This document shows, one piece after another, positions 11,421-21,827 of a stretch of DNA of 64,000 bases (positions within the stretch are counted from its first letter, which is position 1; each line of letters starts with the position of its first letter). The translations under genes and the position numbers were made by a program. Source of the stretch: Ciborinia camelliae (lineage: Eukaryota; Ascomycota; Leotiomycetes; Helotiales; Sclerotiniaceae); the NCBI GenBank assembly GCA_025890175.1, contig JANPYM010000011.1, positions 333,669-397,668 on the forward strand. The letters are read 5' to 3'. Under the pieces are notes generated by a model. The model was not told the DNA's origin. It did no database searches and worked only from the letters and a program-made list of their open reading frames with translations.

Positions 11421-14400
11421 CAACCCCGCGCTCGGATCCCAAGTAGTTTGTTTTGGTTTCGAGGGTCCTGATCCCGATCCCGACCCAGGCTTCCCCTCAC
11501 CACTCCCACTCCCACCACTCCCACCCCCACTCCCACTCCCCATCACACTCCCACTCCCCATCACACTCCCACCAGCACTCCCACCAGAAAATTTAATCCC
11601 CAGTTCCGGGTTCCAAGTTCCACTTGTACTTGTACTTCCCCCGCCTCCACTCCCGCCTCCACTCCCGCCTCCACTCCCGCCTCCAACCCCAACCCCAACA
11701 CTACTCACAAACGCGCCGGGCATCCCACCTCCACCTCCCCCTCCACTCGCTGAATTAACATTAACCGGGGTACTCTGCAACCCAGCTCTTTGAGGAACCG
11801 GCGCTTGAATCGGACTAATTTCTCTCCTCGGAGAAGGTGAATGTTCCATTCCCTGTCCCATTCCCTGCCCCATTCCCTGCCCCATACCCTGTCCCTGTCC
11901 CTGTCCCAGCCCCAGCCCATGAATCTGCACCGGCAGAAGAGGTTGAGGAGGCGGCGGCGCATGATGCACGACAGGTTGGGGATGATGCAAACTCAAGCTA
12001 TTCAAAGGAGCCAACGGCAAAGACAGATCCGCCTCAGCCCTCCTTGCATCCTCGCCCCTCTCGGCGACAAAAGCCTTACACGCGTCGCGAAAGCGGCCCA
12101 CGATTTTCGCGAGATCGTTGTAGAATTTGCGGCCGCCGTCGACATTGTTGACGATCTCTTTATACTTATAATATGCCATTTCCAATTTCTGCAGCGCCTG
12201 TTCGCGTTCCCAAGTGCTTGTATCTCCCGCTCGAGCCTGGGTGAATGATTCGTTGGCTTTTTCCAATTGTTCGAGGAGGTTCTCCTGTTCCTCGGATTCG
12301 GATTTGAGGGAGGCGAGATCTGTGTCGTAGGTGTGAGAGAGGCGTTGTTCGAAGAAATCTTCAAAGTGAGCGGGGACAACGGGGGTGGATGGGTATTCTC
12401 GTTCGAGTCGGGCGGCTTCAGTTAGAATGCTATGATTTATATCATCCTTCTTTGTCTTTTCTCTTAATGCTTCAATCTTTCTTCTTCTTCTACTCTCTAA
12501 CCTTGAGATTTCGTTGAGTGAATTTCTAAGTTTGGAAACTTCTTCTTCGAGTTTTGGTGGTATGGTAACGCGCCGAGAGCTAGGGACAAAATTTCCAATA
12601 TCGCGGTCTGAGCTAGTGAGAATTTGAAGAATAGACTCGTATTCACGGAATCTATCAATAACAACTTGATCGCTGCTTGCTGCACTTTTAAAATAACCTT
12701 CAATTTCATCGACTTGAGTATACAACTTTGGAGCTGCAGATCGAGAATCTAAACGAGTCCACCTATCACTTCCAAATTTTCTCAGTAAGCGTTCATTCTC
12801 AGATGCTTCTGATTGTAGCAACTCTTTGCCTTCGAGGAAGATAGCTTCATCTGATGCTTTGAGTTTTGCAGCATCGGAAAATGATCGATGAATACGACCA
12901 ATAGCATCTGCTTGACGGAGTTCTTCCGCGTGAGAAAGTAGACTAGGAGGAAGACCTAAAGGTTTCTCAAGGGCTTGCAAAGACCCAGGAAGGTTGAGGG
13001 TGCGAAGGGTATCATGAATGCGGGTGGTTAAAATCTCAAGTTCGTCGATAATATTATTGTTAACAATTCGGTCGCGGCGTTCTTCATAAATACTGGCTGC
13101 TACGTGAACGGCAAATGGTACAAGTTTGGAAAATAGGGGTGGTCCAAATTCTTTATGATCTCCGAGGAAAGTCATGGGCTCGGAAATCTCTTTTGGAATT
13201 TTAGCAACCGCCATATTTGCTCGTTCAAGAGTTTTGAGTTCGGTTTTAGGTGGTACAGGATCTAAAAAGTTAGCTATAACCCTAATGAATATGGTCATGT
13301 TATTCATTTAGTTGTATATGGGGGCAAGCCCCCAAACCCCCATTAGCTCGCTACGCTCGAAAGTTTACTTTTCTTTCCAAATAGTCGGCCTCCACGGCAG
13401 TGGCCCCCGGAGGGCTAGCGGAGCGTCACCCAACTAAAGGACCTAAAATAAAGTAAACTTACTGAGATAAATTAAATCATTATCCTTTTCAGCTCTTTTC
13501 AAATCTTCTGACACCTTAAGCTTCAACCGCTGCAACTCTCCCAATACCACTTTATTGATATACCTCTGTTCCTTCAATGCCTCATTAACACAAGTAATAC
13601 TATCCCTCAATCTCGCTACCTCCTCCCCATATTTTCTCTTCTCCAAACAATCACATGCCATTCGATATTGTGCTGCCGCAGCAAAGTGATGATGTTTAGC
13701 TGTAGAATGATGTATCCATTCCGAGCTTATAGCTTCACTCTTCACACCCCAATCTCCTGCCTGAGCATATAGATCTGAAACTCTCGATGCTAGCTTGGCT
13801 ATCGATGCATCTTTATACCTATCCATTACTGCCTTTTGCCAAAAACATTCTTGAGCTTGTGCTAACATGAGATATTGAAGAGACTCGAGCGTATGATCAT
13901 CCATATCTTCTGGAGGGGAAGTGCGTAATTCTGGTATAATTTCAGTTTTTAAGTGTTTGAGAACTCCGGCCGCCAGAGAAAAGTAATTACAAGCAGCTTT
14001 CAACCCATCTGTCGTTCCTCTATTCGAAGACATGGCGAGTTGGGAGTAGAGGGCCGCAAGGTTGAACATGACGTTTGCGAGTTCGAATTTGAGATTATTT
14101 TCGACCAGAGGTCTGTCGGTGTTGTATCCTAGGGCTGGATACCATGAGAATTCCACTCCAATCTATCATGATAAGCAAATATATATCTGCGGGAGAGTAA
14201 AAGCTTCACATACGTCGATGGGGAATTTACCCCCCAACCAGGAAAGTTGCCCCGCATATGCTGATATCTTCTTTATGCCACTGGTATGAGGTTCCCTAAC
14301 ATGAATAGCATCTCTTCGTAAAGCATCAATGACCTCAAGGTCTTGCCTGAACATATCCGGGTGTTGATCATATTTGGTGGATATGTATTGTTTTATGGCG

Positions 14401-14526
14401 TCTGATAATGGTAGGTTGGTAGCCTTTCGAAATGGTAGAAAAAGAATATTGCTATTGATTGATAGATTAGCATTTATTTCGGATGGGAATATGATAGCAA
14501 AGGTAAAAGCCTACTTGCCTAGACAT
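11409..14526 (-). CDS. palA: PalA/Rim20 pH-response regulator (BRO1 domain), four exons
   Basis: Exons on the minus strand are 14526-14519, 14451-14214, 14162-13463 and 13261-11409, coding for 932 residues. The BRO1 domain covers about residues 5-385 (ILFLPFRKAT, SWLGGKFPID, VEFSWYPALGYN, FELANVMFNLAALYSQLA). An ALIX-type V domain follows (about 390-725). The tail (about 745-932) is Pro-rich, then GQGMGQGM and Gly/Ser repeats, ending WDPSAGLRFG. PalA binds the YPxL motifs of PacC and the ESCRT-III protein Vps32/Snf7, helping PalB cleave PacC at alkaline pH. Splice sites were chosen because they restore the family alignment: MSS-NIL, GKFPID-IGVEF and IYLN-PVPPK. Exon 1 is only 8 nt and intron 1 is GC-AG. 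Intron 3 is unusually long and carries a GC-rich insert. The alternative of starting at the internal Met (HPDMFRQD) would delete the conserved BRO1 start. Confidence 0.93.
13262..13462 (-). other. palA intron 3, long intron carrying an insert
   Basis: Donor GTAAGT at 13462-13457 and acceptor TTTTTAG ending at 13262 give 201 nt. It splits one codon, CTC A|AT CCT, giving the family-typical YLNPVPPK. It is 3-4 times as long as the other palA introns because of the insert at 13307-13438. Confidence 0.88.
13307..13438. mobile_element. Candidate introner-like / MITE-like insert with inverted ends
   Basis: This 132-bp segment begins TTTAGTTG and ends CAACTAAA, a perfect 8-bp terminal inverted repeat. 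Inside are GC-rich hairpins: GGGGGCAAGCCCCC (13320-13333), CCACGGCAGTGG (around 13392-13403) and a CCCCCGGAGGGC run. The surrounding intron DNA is A+T-rich. A second inverted pair, AAGTTTACTTT (13361-13371) and AAAGTAAACTT (13450-13460), overlaps the 5' part of the intron. No clear target-site duplication is visible. No second copy was noticed in the window, so mobility is an inference from structure only. Confidence 0.45.
14163..14213 (-). other. palA intron 2
   Basis: Donor GTATGT, acceptor GATAG, 51 nt, phase 0. It joins GKFPID to IGVEFSWYP, matching the BRO1 family order. Confidence 0.85.
14452..14518 (-). other. palA intron 1, GC-AG type, after an 8-nt exon
   Basis: On the minus strand exon 1 reads ATGTCTAG and the intron begins GCAAGT, the classical GC-donor consensus (AG|GCAAGT). 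A GCTAATC branch-like site and the acceptor AATAG follow, 67 nt in all. Without splicing, the conserved frame runs back into an in-frame TAG with no ATG between, so this intron is needed to give a start. Confidence 0.8.
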
Positions 14527-17422
14527 GATGAAATTCAATTTTGTCTATGGTTTGCGAGGGGAATTCTTCTTGACACTGAGATCTTCATCTTCATGTAAAT
14601 AATGCGGGCGCATTTTGATGCACCAGGTTGATGGCGCTGGGACCAGGTGGGCAAGGAGGCAAAATATTTAAGGCTGTAAGGCATGAATACTTTACCTAGG
14701 TGAGGCCGGGTGCGGGCTGAAGTGGCAGAATATAATATCACAATTCATGAATTCATGATTTCATCTGGACTGGACAGTGAAAAAAAATATATGAACCATG
14801 AACATGAATATCAAACTGAATCGGTATCTAGATTCTTCCAATTCATCTAATCGAAACCATATTCCTTCCGCTCAACCTACCCTACCCATAATAAAATTTG
14901 CCCAATTTGCCAAATTTGCAAATGGCTCCATATCTCAGAATCTAAGATCAATTCATTCATTCATTTCCCCCAACTTTCCCCAACTTTGTTTGATAATAAT
15001 GTATGTGTATGTGCATTACGGTCCAGAATCCAGAGTCCAGACTCTAGACTCTACCCAGCAGATTTCATTTCTCTACCTAGATACCTATTTACTTAGCCAC
15101 TATAGTACCTAGATACCTACCCACCTACCTACCTATCTCAATAAATAAATAAATGTGTACCACATTGTTAATTTATCACCATAATAGGTAAAGTGAGATG
15201 TGGTGAGACTTCCGCTTCCGCACCGTTAAATATGATGTCTCAATCTCTGTCTCAATCTCAGTCTCATTCGGGTCTGTACTCATCTACTCCGTAGATATAC
15301 AGAATCGTGCATAATTGGGGCTTGATTGTATGGCCGGGGAGGGGAGTAACGAAGATTGTATGTGATGTAGGTGGGGAGGTAGGTAGTAGGTAGGTAGATA
15401 GGTAGATGGGTAGGTGTTTCCTATTTATTACTTACTACTTATTACTTACTACTTATTATCTACTTACTACTTATTTATTACTTGTTACCAGGTATAATAG
15501 TAAACGTATCAATCAATATTCTTTTAGCATTATCTGATTCTCAAATGATTTTCAAATTCGCAACACCTTTATAGACCTCGATTTACAGATTTACAGATTT
15601 ATACAATCTCACAAGTGACGAGTAACGAGTCACCCCCTATTCCTTATCCAGGTTATCTTTATCCAGTTTATTCTATCTATTCCATCCATCCATCCAGACT
15701 ATCTCCTCATCCATCCTCCTCTCCTCCTCTCCTCTCCCCCGCTAGATAGCTCACTCCATAAAATACCAATACCAATACCTAGATAGCCCATCAAGTCCCA
15801 AATCCCATTATAAATTAAATATTAAAGATAATAAATATCTTTACTTGCATTCATCATCCAAAAAAGATCATCCAGATCATCAAGATCATCAAGCTACAGT
15901 ACAACCCGAAGTAAAAACTTCGGTCCGTTTTCTAGGTATGCTGCGTCACATTGCCTTGCCTTGTAGCGCGTTGCGTTGTTCTTTCTGGAATCTGCATCTG
16001 CATATACGAGTACATGGATGCTGTATAAAATGTATGAAATGTATGAAATGTCGATCTTTTTATATATATAGATAGGTACTTAGAAGGATGGTTAATATGT
16101 AATCATTTATTTATTTATTTATTGAGATAGTGAGATATTGACCCATCTAGAGGAGATATTGTAGATGTTGTAACTCTATCTATTTAGTAGTCTGATTTAT
16201 TTCATTTATATATCGATATTATATTTATTATTCATGATTCAATATTCAATCATCTCAAGTCTACTTAAATCTAAAAATAAATATCTACATATACCTAGTC
16301 CAGTACTATATACCACCTGGTCCTGCATACACCCATCTTGATTCTTAAGCCCGTTCCACATCCATACTCTACCTACTCCATACTATATGTGTACCTATGC
16401 ATATATGTATCTTACATGATACCGGTACATCTAGAACATGAACATGTCGTGTATCATATCGTATCAGATTCAAAATCAAAATCAAATCATCTTAAAAATT
16501 TCCCCAGCTCCACTGTTATTCATCCATCCCATTCTCCATCCCATTCTCCATCCCATTCTCCATCCCATTCTCCATCCCATTCTCCATCATCATACCGCAT
16601 ATTCTCTACTCTCTACTCTCTACTCTTCAAGACACCAGATATATCCGATGAATACATCGAACTTTATCTACCTCCTAAAAAGAGAATATAAAGAGAAGAG
16701 CGAAGCCGAGATGATAGTTCAAAAATCGGAATCCGACGTCGATACCGTGTTGAATCTTATGATAAGGTAAGCATTAATTAGTAAGGAAATCAAAGCTTGG
16801 TATGGGATGATGACGAATTCACTTAAATATACTTTTTTGGTTGGTTGGTTGGTTGGTTGGTTGGTAGGTAGGTAGGTAATTTTGAGAGCTTTATTCATCT
16901 ATCATCATCGATTGATGAGTATGGAGGTTATGGATCGAATGGATATTTGAGACGGATTGAATGTATTAATTGAACTTGATATTTTAGATGGATTGGATGT
17001 ATCAAATGGATTGAATATATCAATTGAATTAAATATATCAAATGAACGGGAGTACCAAACTTACAAGGTTCGTCATCCCGGAAGGTTTACGTAGGGCAGT
17101 TGCATATCGAAATCTCAAGCTCAAGCCTCCACTCCAGGTCTGTCTGGTCTAACCTTATCTTAGTTCGAGTTTCCTTTTTCCACATTTATTAATAAATCCC
17201 CTACCACTATCATTACTACCCTATCTACCTAGTATCGACCTTCTCTTCTCTTGTACTTACTTACGTCGTCGTCGATTTCTTCTTGGAAGAACAAACTGTC
17301 GTTACATCCCTCTCGTTCCTGTTGACTTCTCTCTTCTTGACTCTTTACTCATCCTCACCATCTATCCGATCATCACGTCATAGAGAATTTTGTGTTACTG
17401 GTCTGCACCCAAATTCACCATC
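14527..17422. other. Divergent intergenic region (palA promoter and GT31 promoter)
   Basis: 2.9 kb between two divergently transcribed genes, with no supported ORF. It holds GGTA/TACC repeat clusters (15070-15135, 15370-15416, 16860-16880), TTACTACTTA repeats (15420-15485), the 12-bp array at 16525-16586 and a TTGG run (16838-16862). The last 200 bases before 17423 are CT-rich (TCTCTTCTCTTG, CCCTCTCGTTCC), consistent with the leader of the GT31 gene. I could not point to a confident PacC site. Confidence 0.6.
16525..16586 (+). repeat. 12-bp tandem repeat CCATTCTCCATC, about 5 copies
   Basis: Perfect repetition of CCCATTCTCCAT over about 62 bases. Because the unit is a multiple of three it stays open in several frames, but no other coding sign is present. 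Confidence 0.88.
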
Positions 17423-19021
17423 ATGGGTACCGCCACTTCCATATCCCATTCTAGGTTGATCAATCTAAATCTACGAAGTCCTTTCTCCCGCCTCACAATA
17501 TTTACACTCGTTTGTCTCACAATCATCTTCTTCACCGGAAGACCTACCCAAGAAAGACTTCATCAAATTCAATGGAAGCTTTCCCCGAATTCACAAGAAC
17601 TCCTCACCACACAAAATGGGTCTCCCGATTGTCCCATCAATTCAACCCATCTACAAGAATTAAAAGAGAAATATGATCTGGATGATGAAATTGAATATGC
17701 TTCCAGAGTAGTTAGATATCATCGACAAGATATCGAACGAAAATCCATTACTTCCCTCGATGCAAACTTATTTCCCCGATACTTTGATACAATCAATATT
17801 AAGAAGGATTCAGCACCTACGACGAAATGTTTGAAACCACTCGATGTACCAGTCCCAAAGTCTGCCATTCCTGCAGATGCCAATGCCACTGATTTCCTCT
17901 TCGGGATTTCAACCACCTACAAGAGAATTTCAGATCCAAAAATCAATCCTATGTTAGATTGGTCTCATTGGTTGACGGATGGTCATGGTAACTCGAATGG
18001 AGGAGGATTGGTCTTACGATTGGTCGATGCTTCAGAAGAGGAAATGGATGAAATCAAGAAGATGTTACAAACATACGGAATCGATGCAAAAGTCTACACT
18101 GCAGACAGTAAAGTCGAAATGGCCGAACGTTACTTTTCCCTCCTACCAACTTTATATAACGACAGCTCCCGAAAACATCGAAAATGGTTGGTCATTTGCG
18201 ATGATGATACATTTTTCCCGAGCATGGATGCTCTCATCAAGAAGATGGCAACGTATGATGCCAGTGAAGATTTATATATTGGAACCCTTTCCGAAAATGC
18301 CGCTAATATGGAACGCCACGGAAGCCAAGCTTATGGCGGAGCTGGCGTTTTCATCTCCATCCCATTGGCGGCAACAATCACGGACCTTTTCCCTCAATGT
18401 AGCACCAAACAAAAACTCGAAGAAGCAAACTCGGGTTGGGGTTCTCAAGGAGATATCCTTCTCCGAAAGTGTATATACGAAAATACCGAAATCCGTCTGA
18501 CGGTCCTTCACGATGTTTGGCAATTGGATATCGTTGGGGACCCATCTGGATTCTATGAATCGGGCATCAAACCACTCTCCCTTCATCATTTCAAGGGCGG
18601 GATGTGGCACGTGGCTCAAGTTTACGAATCCACCAAGATTCAACAAGTGTGCGGGGAAGATTGTTTCCTCCAACGCTTCCGCACGCACGATGACTTCATC
18701 CTGACGAATGGCTGGTCGATCGCGCATTATCCCAAAGGGATCGATTTCAACGTCCACCAGATGGAGAAAACATTCAACGCGATGGGCGACGATGATCGCA
18801 AGGGGTGGAACTTCGACTTCATGTTTGGACCCCAGCGCATCCCTCTCAGGGAAACGGGCCGCAAGGTCTCGTGGGATCTGGCAGAGTCGGAATTGAGAAG
18901 TGATGGGGTGGTGAGGCAAACTTATATTCGGAAGAAGGATGATTGGAGGTGGAAGGATCGGAGGGACGGGAAGAGAATGTTTGATGTCGATGGGGTTTTG
19001 GAATTGTTTTGGTCGCTGTGA
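17423..19021 (+). CDS. GT31-type (DUF604/fringe-like) type II membrane glycosyltransferase
   Basis: A single exon. The chosen start ATGGGTACC (context CACCATCATGG) gives 532 residues; the open frame extends 11 codons further up but has no ATG. A short cytoplasmic head is followed by one transmembrane segment (about 22-39, LTIFTLVCLTIIFF), then a lumenal stem and catalytic domain. The DxD metal/nucleotide-sugar motif is seen as VICDDDTFF (Asp 260-262). Further fringe-like blocks are FLFGISTTYKRI, a YGGAGVFISIP segment and GWGSQGDILL. The topology fits a Golgi enzyme transferring a sugar from a nucleotide donor to glycoprotein or glycolipid; donor and acceptor cannot be read from sequence. NxS/T sites are present (NST, NAT, NDS). 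It converges on the Pof1-like gene. Confidence 0.82.
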   Translation: MGTATSISHSRLINLNLRSPFSRLTIFTLVCLTIIFFTGRPTQERLHQIQWKLSPNSQELLTTQNGSPDCPINSTHLQELKEKYDLDDEIEYASRVVRYHRQDIERKSITSLDANLFPRYFDTINIKKDSAPTTKCLKPLDVPVPKSAIPADANATDFLFGISTTYKRISDPKINPMLDWSHWLTDGHGNSNGGGLVLRLVDASEEEMDEIKKMLQTYGIDAKVYTADSKVEMAERYFSLLPTLYNDSSRKHRKWLVICDDDTFFPSMDALIKKMATYDASEDLYIGTLSENAANMERHGSQAYGGAGVFISIPLAATITDLFPQCSTKQKLEEANSGWGSQGDILLRKCIYENTEIRLTVLHDVWQLDIVGDPSGFYESGIKPLSLHHFKGGMWHVAQVYESTKIQQVCGEDCFLQRFRTHDDFILTNGWSIAHYPKGIDFNVHQMEKTFNAMGDDDRKGWNFDFMFGPQRIPLRETGRKVSWDLAESELRSDGVVRQTYIRKKDDWRWKDRRDGKRMFDVDGVLELFWSL

Positions 19022-19396
19022 GGGGTGGGTTGGTTGGCGGATGGGTATGGATGGGTTGGTTGTAGGATGGGTATGGGTATGGATGGTTTGGTGTTATTGG
19101 CTTGAATTGAAGTGAAGATGGATAGATGTATGCATCATTCATTCATTTATTCATTCATCCTGATTATTTGATATGATAAATAAATAAATATGTGTTAATG
19201 TAATTTTGGGAAAATGGAATGAGGATAGGGAATGGAGAATGGAGAATGGGAATGAGAAGAGGGAATTGGAATTGGAATGAGAAATGGAATGAGAAATGGG
19301 AAATCAAATTTATTGATCACTTTATTTTACTTACTTTACTTAACTTATTTGGGTTTGGGTTTGGGTTGGGGTTTGGGTTTCTTCTGTTCACTTTTT

Positions 19397-19534
19397 TGGG
19401 GGGGGTAGAGGGGGAGGGGGAGGGGGAGAGGGAAAAGAGGGGGTAAAAAAAGGAAAGGGAAGGGAGGGGGAGGGGGGAAAAGAGGGGTAAAAAAAGGAAA
19501 GGGAAGGGGAGGGGAGGGGGAGGGGGAGAGAGAG
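19397..19534 (+). repeat. Duplicated G-rich purine tract, quadruplex-prone
   Basis: Two direct copies of a unit of about 54 bp: a GGGGGAGGGGG block, then GAAAAGAGGGG, TAAAAAAAGGAAAGGGAAGGG and again GGGGGAGGGGG. Several G3+ runs lie close together, which permits G-quadruplexes. The opposite strand is pure C/T, a possible triplex former. Confidence 0.75.
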
Positions 19535-19742
19535 AGATACGGAGATGGATAGAATGCATACATGCATACAATGTATACAATGCAAGTACTAAATTAAATT
19601 TTTGGCTGGTTGGCTGGATGGCTGTGTATTGGGGGTGTATTGGGGGTGTGTTGGGGGTGTGTTGGGGGGGTGTGTGTGTTTTCTTTTTGGGGGGAAAGGG
19701 GGGCGGGGGCGGGGGCTTTGGCTTTGCTTTGGGTACTTGAGG

Positions 19743-19820
19743 GTGGATGGATGGATGGGTGGATGGGTGAATGGATGGGTGGATGGATGGATGGATGGAT
19801 GGATGGCTGGATGGGGAGAT
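19743..19820 (+). repeat. GGAT/GGGT tetranucleotide microsatellite
   Basis: GGATGGATGG with interspersed GGGTGGATGGGTGA units; imperfect in the left half and nearly pure GGAT in the right half. Confidence 0.85.
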
Positions 19821-20264
19821 GGATGGGATGGGATGAATAAAAATCAGAATCAGAAATCAGTAAATATATATTCAGTATTCGGTATTCGGTATTCTATAGC
19901 TTCATATATATGTATGGTATAACATGACGTTTGAGGGGTTTAAGGGGTTTGAGGGATGGAATTGGATGGGAGAGGAAATATAAAGGAGGGGAGGGGAGGG
20001 GAAGGAAAAATGGGAGAGGAAGGAGAGGAGAGGAGGGGAGGGGAGGTTGAGGAAACATGGGAAATAGATAGAAACATAAAGGAGGGGAGGAGAAGGAGGT
20101 TGAGAATTGAATTCAAAAGTTTTGTTTTATATATATTTTTTGGTGAATAAATAAATAAATAAATGGATATACCAACTTATTCTTCAACTTTCTTACTCTC
20201 CCATCCCATCCCTACACCCATTCCACTCCACCTCCTACCACCCACTCCACCCCTACCACCCACA

Positions 20265-21554
20265 TCACCTCCTCTTCTCCACCCAAAACAATCTCTCCCC
20301 CAAAATCCACTTCCTGACCGCATCCCCCACCAACGGCTTCAAGCCCTCTTTAATCTTCTTCTCAGCGCCCTTTCCCTTCCCCCTATACTTGCGGCTCCCG
20401 GATCCTACCATATGCGGTTGCACCGTACTATGACTTCTCACCAAGACGCGCACGGTCGTCGAGCTGATTTCCTTCCCTTCGAGTCCGGCCGCCATATATA
20501 TCCTCCCCTCCGTAATCCAACTCTTGCGTCCCCCCAGCTGCGGGAGTTTGGACTTCATGTTAGAGAGGTAGGCGTCTTGGTCGGACGGATCGCCCGGGCC
20601 GCGATATGTGACGCGGAGTTTGTGGTGCGCGAGAAAGGGGAGCAAGGGTGAGAGGGTGTGCGTCGGGGGATAGTATTGCGGATTTAATACCCGGATCAGC
20701 GTGTCGTAGCCGGTGCAGTGGATGTGCGTGGTTCCTGGGGGATAGATGGCTGAGTTTTCGATGGCGCTGGATTTGGAGTGGAAATAGGGGAGGGATGTGA
20801 GGGCGATGTCGATTTCGGGGGCGGGACCGGGGAGTTCGGAAGGTTCGGGCGCGGGGTGGGTTGGAGAGGTTGGTGAGGTGGATGCGGGGAATATTGCGTC
20901 TGGTTCGGAGGATGCAGATTCGGTATCTGAGGAATAGATCTCTTCATCTTCTGATTCATTTTCATTTTCGTTTTCGGAATCGGTTCTTGAAGTCGATTTT
21001 GAGCTCGTGGAAGCTTCTGATTTCTTCTTATTCGCATAATAATAGCCTGAGTGGGGATAGAACCAGCTCGTCAGAAGATCATTTGCAAAACACTCTATCC
21101 CAACCAATCGCTGCTCCAACGTCGCCCCGGTAATCTTTTTATCTGCATTTTGTGTACTCAGCAGTAACAATAATCTCGCTTTCGTGTGGCGTAATTCGGA
21201 AGATGCATAGTGATCGCGGAGAGCGGAGAGACAGATGTGTGCGTGAGCTCGCGTGGGCGGATTGAAGGAGGAATCGAGAATGTAGAGGGTTTGGGGGGTT
21301 TCGGAGGGTGATTGCGGAATTGTATGCGCGTCGTAGGTTTTGGCGGGATAGTATTTGTCATGCAGAGTCAGGGCCATGGATGTGAGGTTTGTCGGGGTGG
21401 GCGGGGTTGAGGGGAGTGGGATGGTTGGAGAGAGGGAACGAAGGATGCGGAAGGTTGAGCGGGAGGAGATGAAAGATTTGAGGCTCTGGGTGTAGAATGT
21501 GAGACGGGTGAGAGGAGGTGCCATGGTTGGATCTTCGGATGATGGCAAAGACAT
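20265..21554 (-). CDS. POF1: Nicotinamide-nucleotide adenylyltransferase-like protein (Pof1 family)
   Basis: A single exon of 429 residues from MSLPSSEDPT; a second Met (MAPPLTRL) ten codons on is an alternative start. The nucleotidyltransferase alpha/beta-phosphodiesterase signature is seen as LYILDSSFNPPTRAHAHI (about 90-107), where TRAHAHI takes the place of the T/HxGH box. The C-terminal ISSTTVR (363-369) corresponds to the ISSTxxR motif that binds the ATP phosphates. IHCTGYDTLIRVLNP lies between them. Yeast Pof1 of this family has been described as an NMN-adenylyltransferase-like ATPase, so a role in NAD salvage or quality control is inferred. A Ser/Glu/Asp-rich low-complexity insert (about 175-245) interrupts the domain. 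The gene shares a 273-bp divergent spacer with the reductase gene. Confidence 0.8.
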   Translation of the reverse strand: MSLPSSEDPTMAPPLTRLTFYTQSLKSFISSRSTFRILRSLSPTIPLPSTPPTPTNLTSMALTLHDKYYPAKTYDAHTIPQSPSETPQTLYILDSSFNPPTRAHAHICLSALRDHYASSELRHTKARLLLLLSTQNADKKITGATLEQRLVGIECFANDLLTSWFYPHSGYYYANKKKSEASTSSKSTSRTDSENENENESEDEEIYSSDTESASSEPDAIFPASTSPTSPTHPAPEPSELPGPAPEIDIALTSLPYFHSKSSAIENSAIYPPGTTHIHCTGYDTLIRVLNPQYYPPTHTLSPLLPFLAHHKLRVTYRGPGDPSDQDAYLSNMKSKLPQLGGRKSWITEGRIYMAAGLEGKEISSTTVRVLVRSHSTVQPHMVGSGSRKYRGKGKGAEKKIKEGLKPLVGDAVRKWILGERLFWVEKRR

Positions 21555-21827
21555 GAAGATTTATGGTTTTATTTGAAGATATCGTCCTGGCGCATTATAT
21601 GATGAGATCAGAAAAGTTGAAGGTTATCGCAAATGCAAGGCTGCGTGATCTCTAATCAGCTTATCCGAGGAACAAATATGATTGATCCCTCCTGCAAGGC
21701 TGACAAAACTCGTTCAACATTGAAAGGAAATGAAGTAAAACTGGTGACATCATTGTAATTGTACTCACTTCACTCAGACAATTGCTTCTCTGATTTCAAA
21801 TTCCTATCTTCAACTGTAATTCAAATC
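21555..21827. promoter_or_regulatory. Shared divergent promoter region (Pof1-like / reductase)
   Basis: Only 273 bases separate the two start codons, so both promoters must lie here or overlap the neighbouring coding sequence. No single TATA or known operator could be assigned with confidence. Confidence 0.6.

Larger units (their letters stand above)
19022..20264. other. Convergent intergenic region with G-rich tracts
   Basis: This lies between the 3' ends of the GT31 and Pof1-like genes. It contains GGATGGGTATGG repeats (19020-19090), CATTCATT runs, a GGGTTT run (19349-19380), a duplicated G-rich purine tract (19397-19534), GGGGGTGTGTT repeats (19628-19680), GGAT repeats (19743-19820) and GGGGAGGGG blocks (19985-20050). 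Long Gly/Trp- or Pro-rich frames here come from these repeats and are not treated as genes. Confidence 0.65.

Noticed and set aside
17390..17422. Upstream extension of the GT31 protein by 11 residues
   Set aside because: It would require a non-ATG start; the ATG at 17423 has a good context and is followed by a normal membrane-anchor topology.
19602..19922. Trp/Gly-rich frames in the convergent spacer
   Set aside because: Produced by GGGGGTGT and GGAT repeats; no start context or family.
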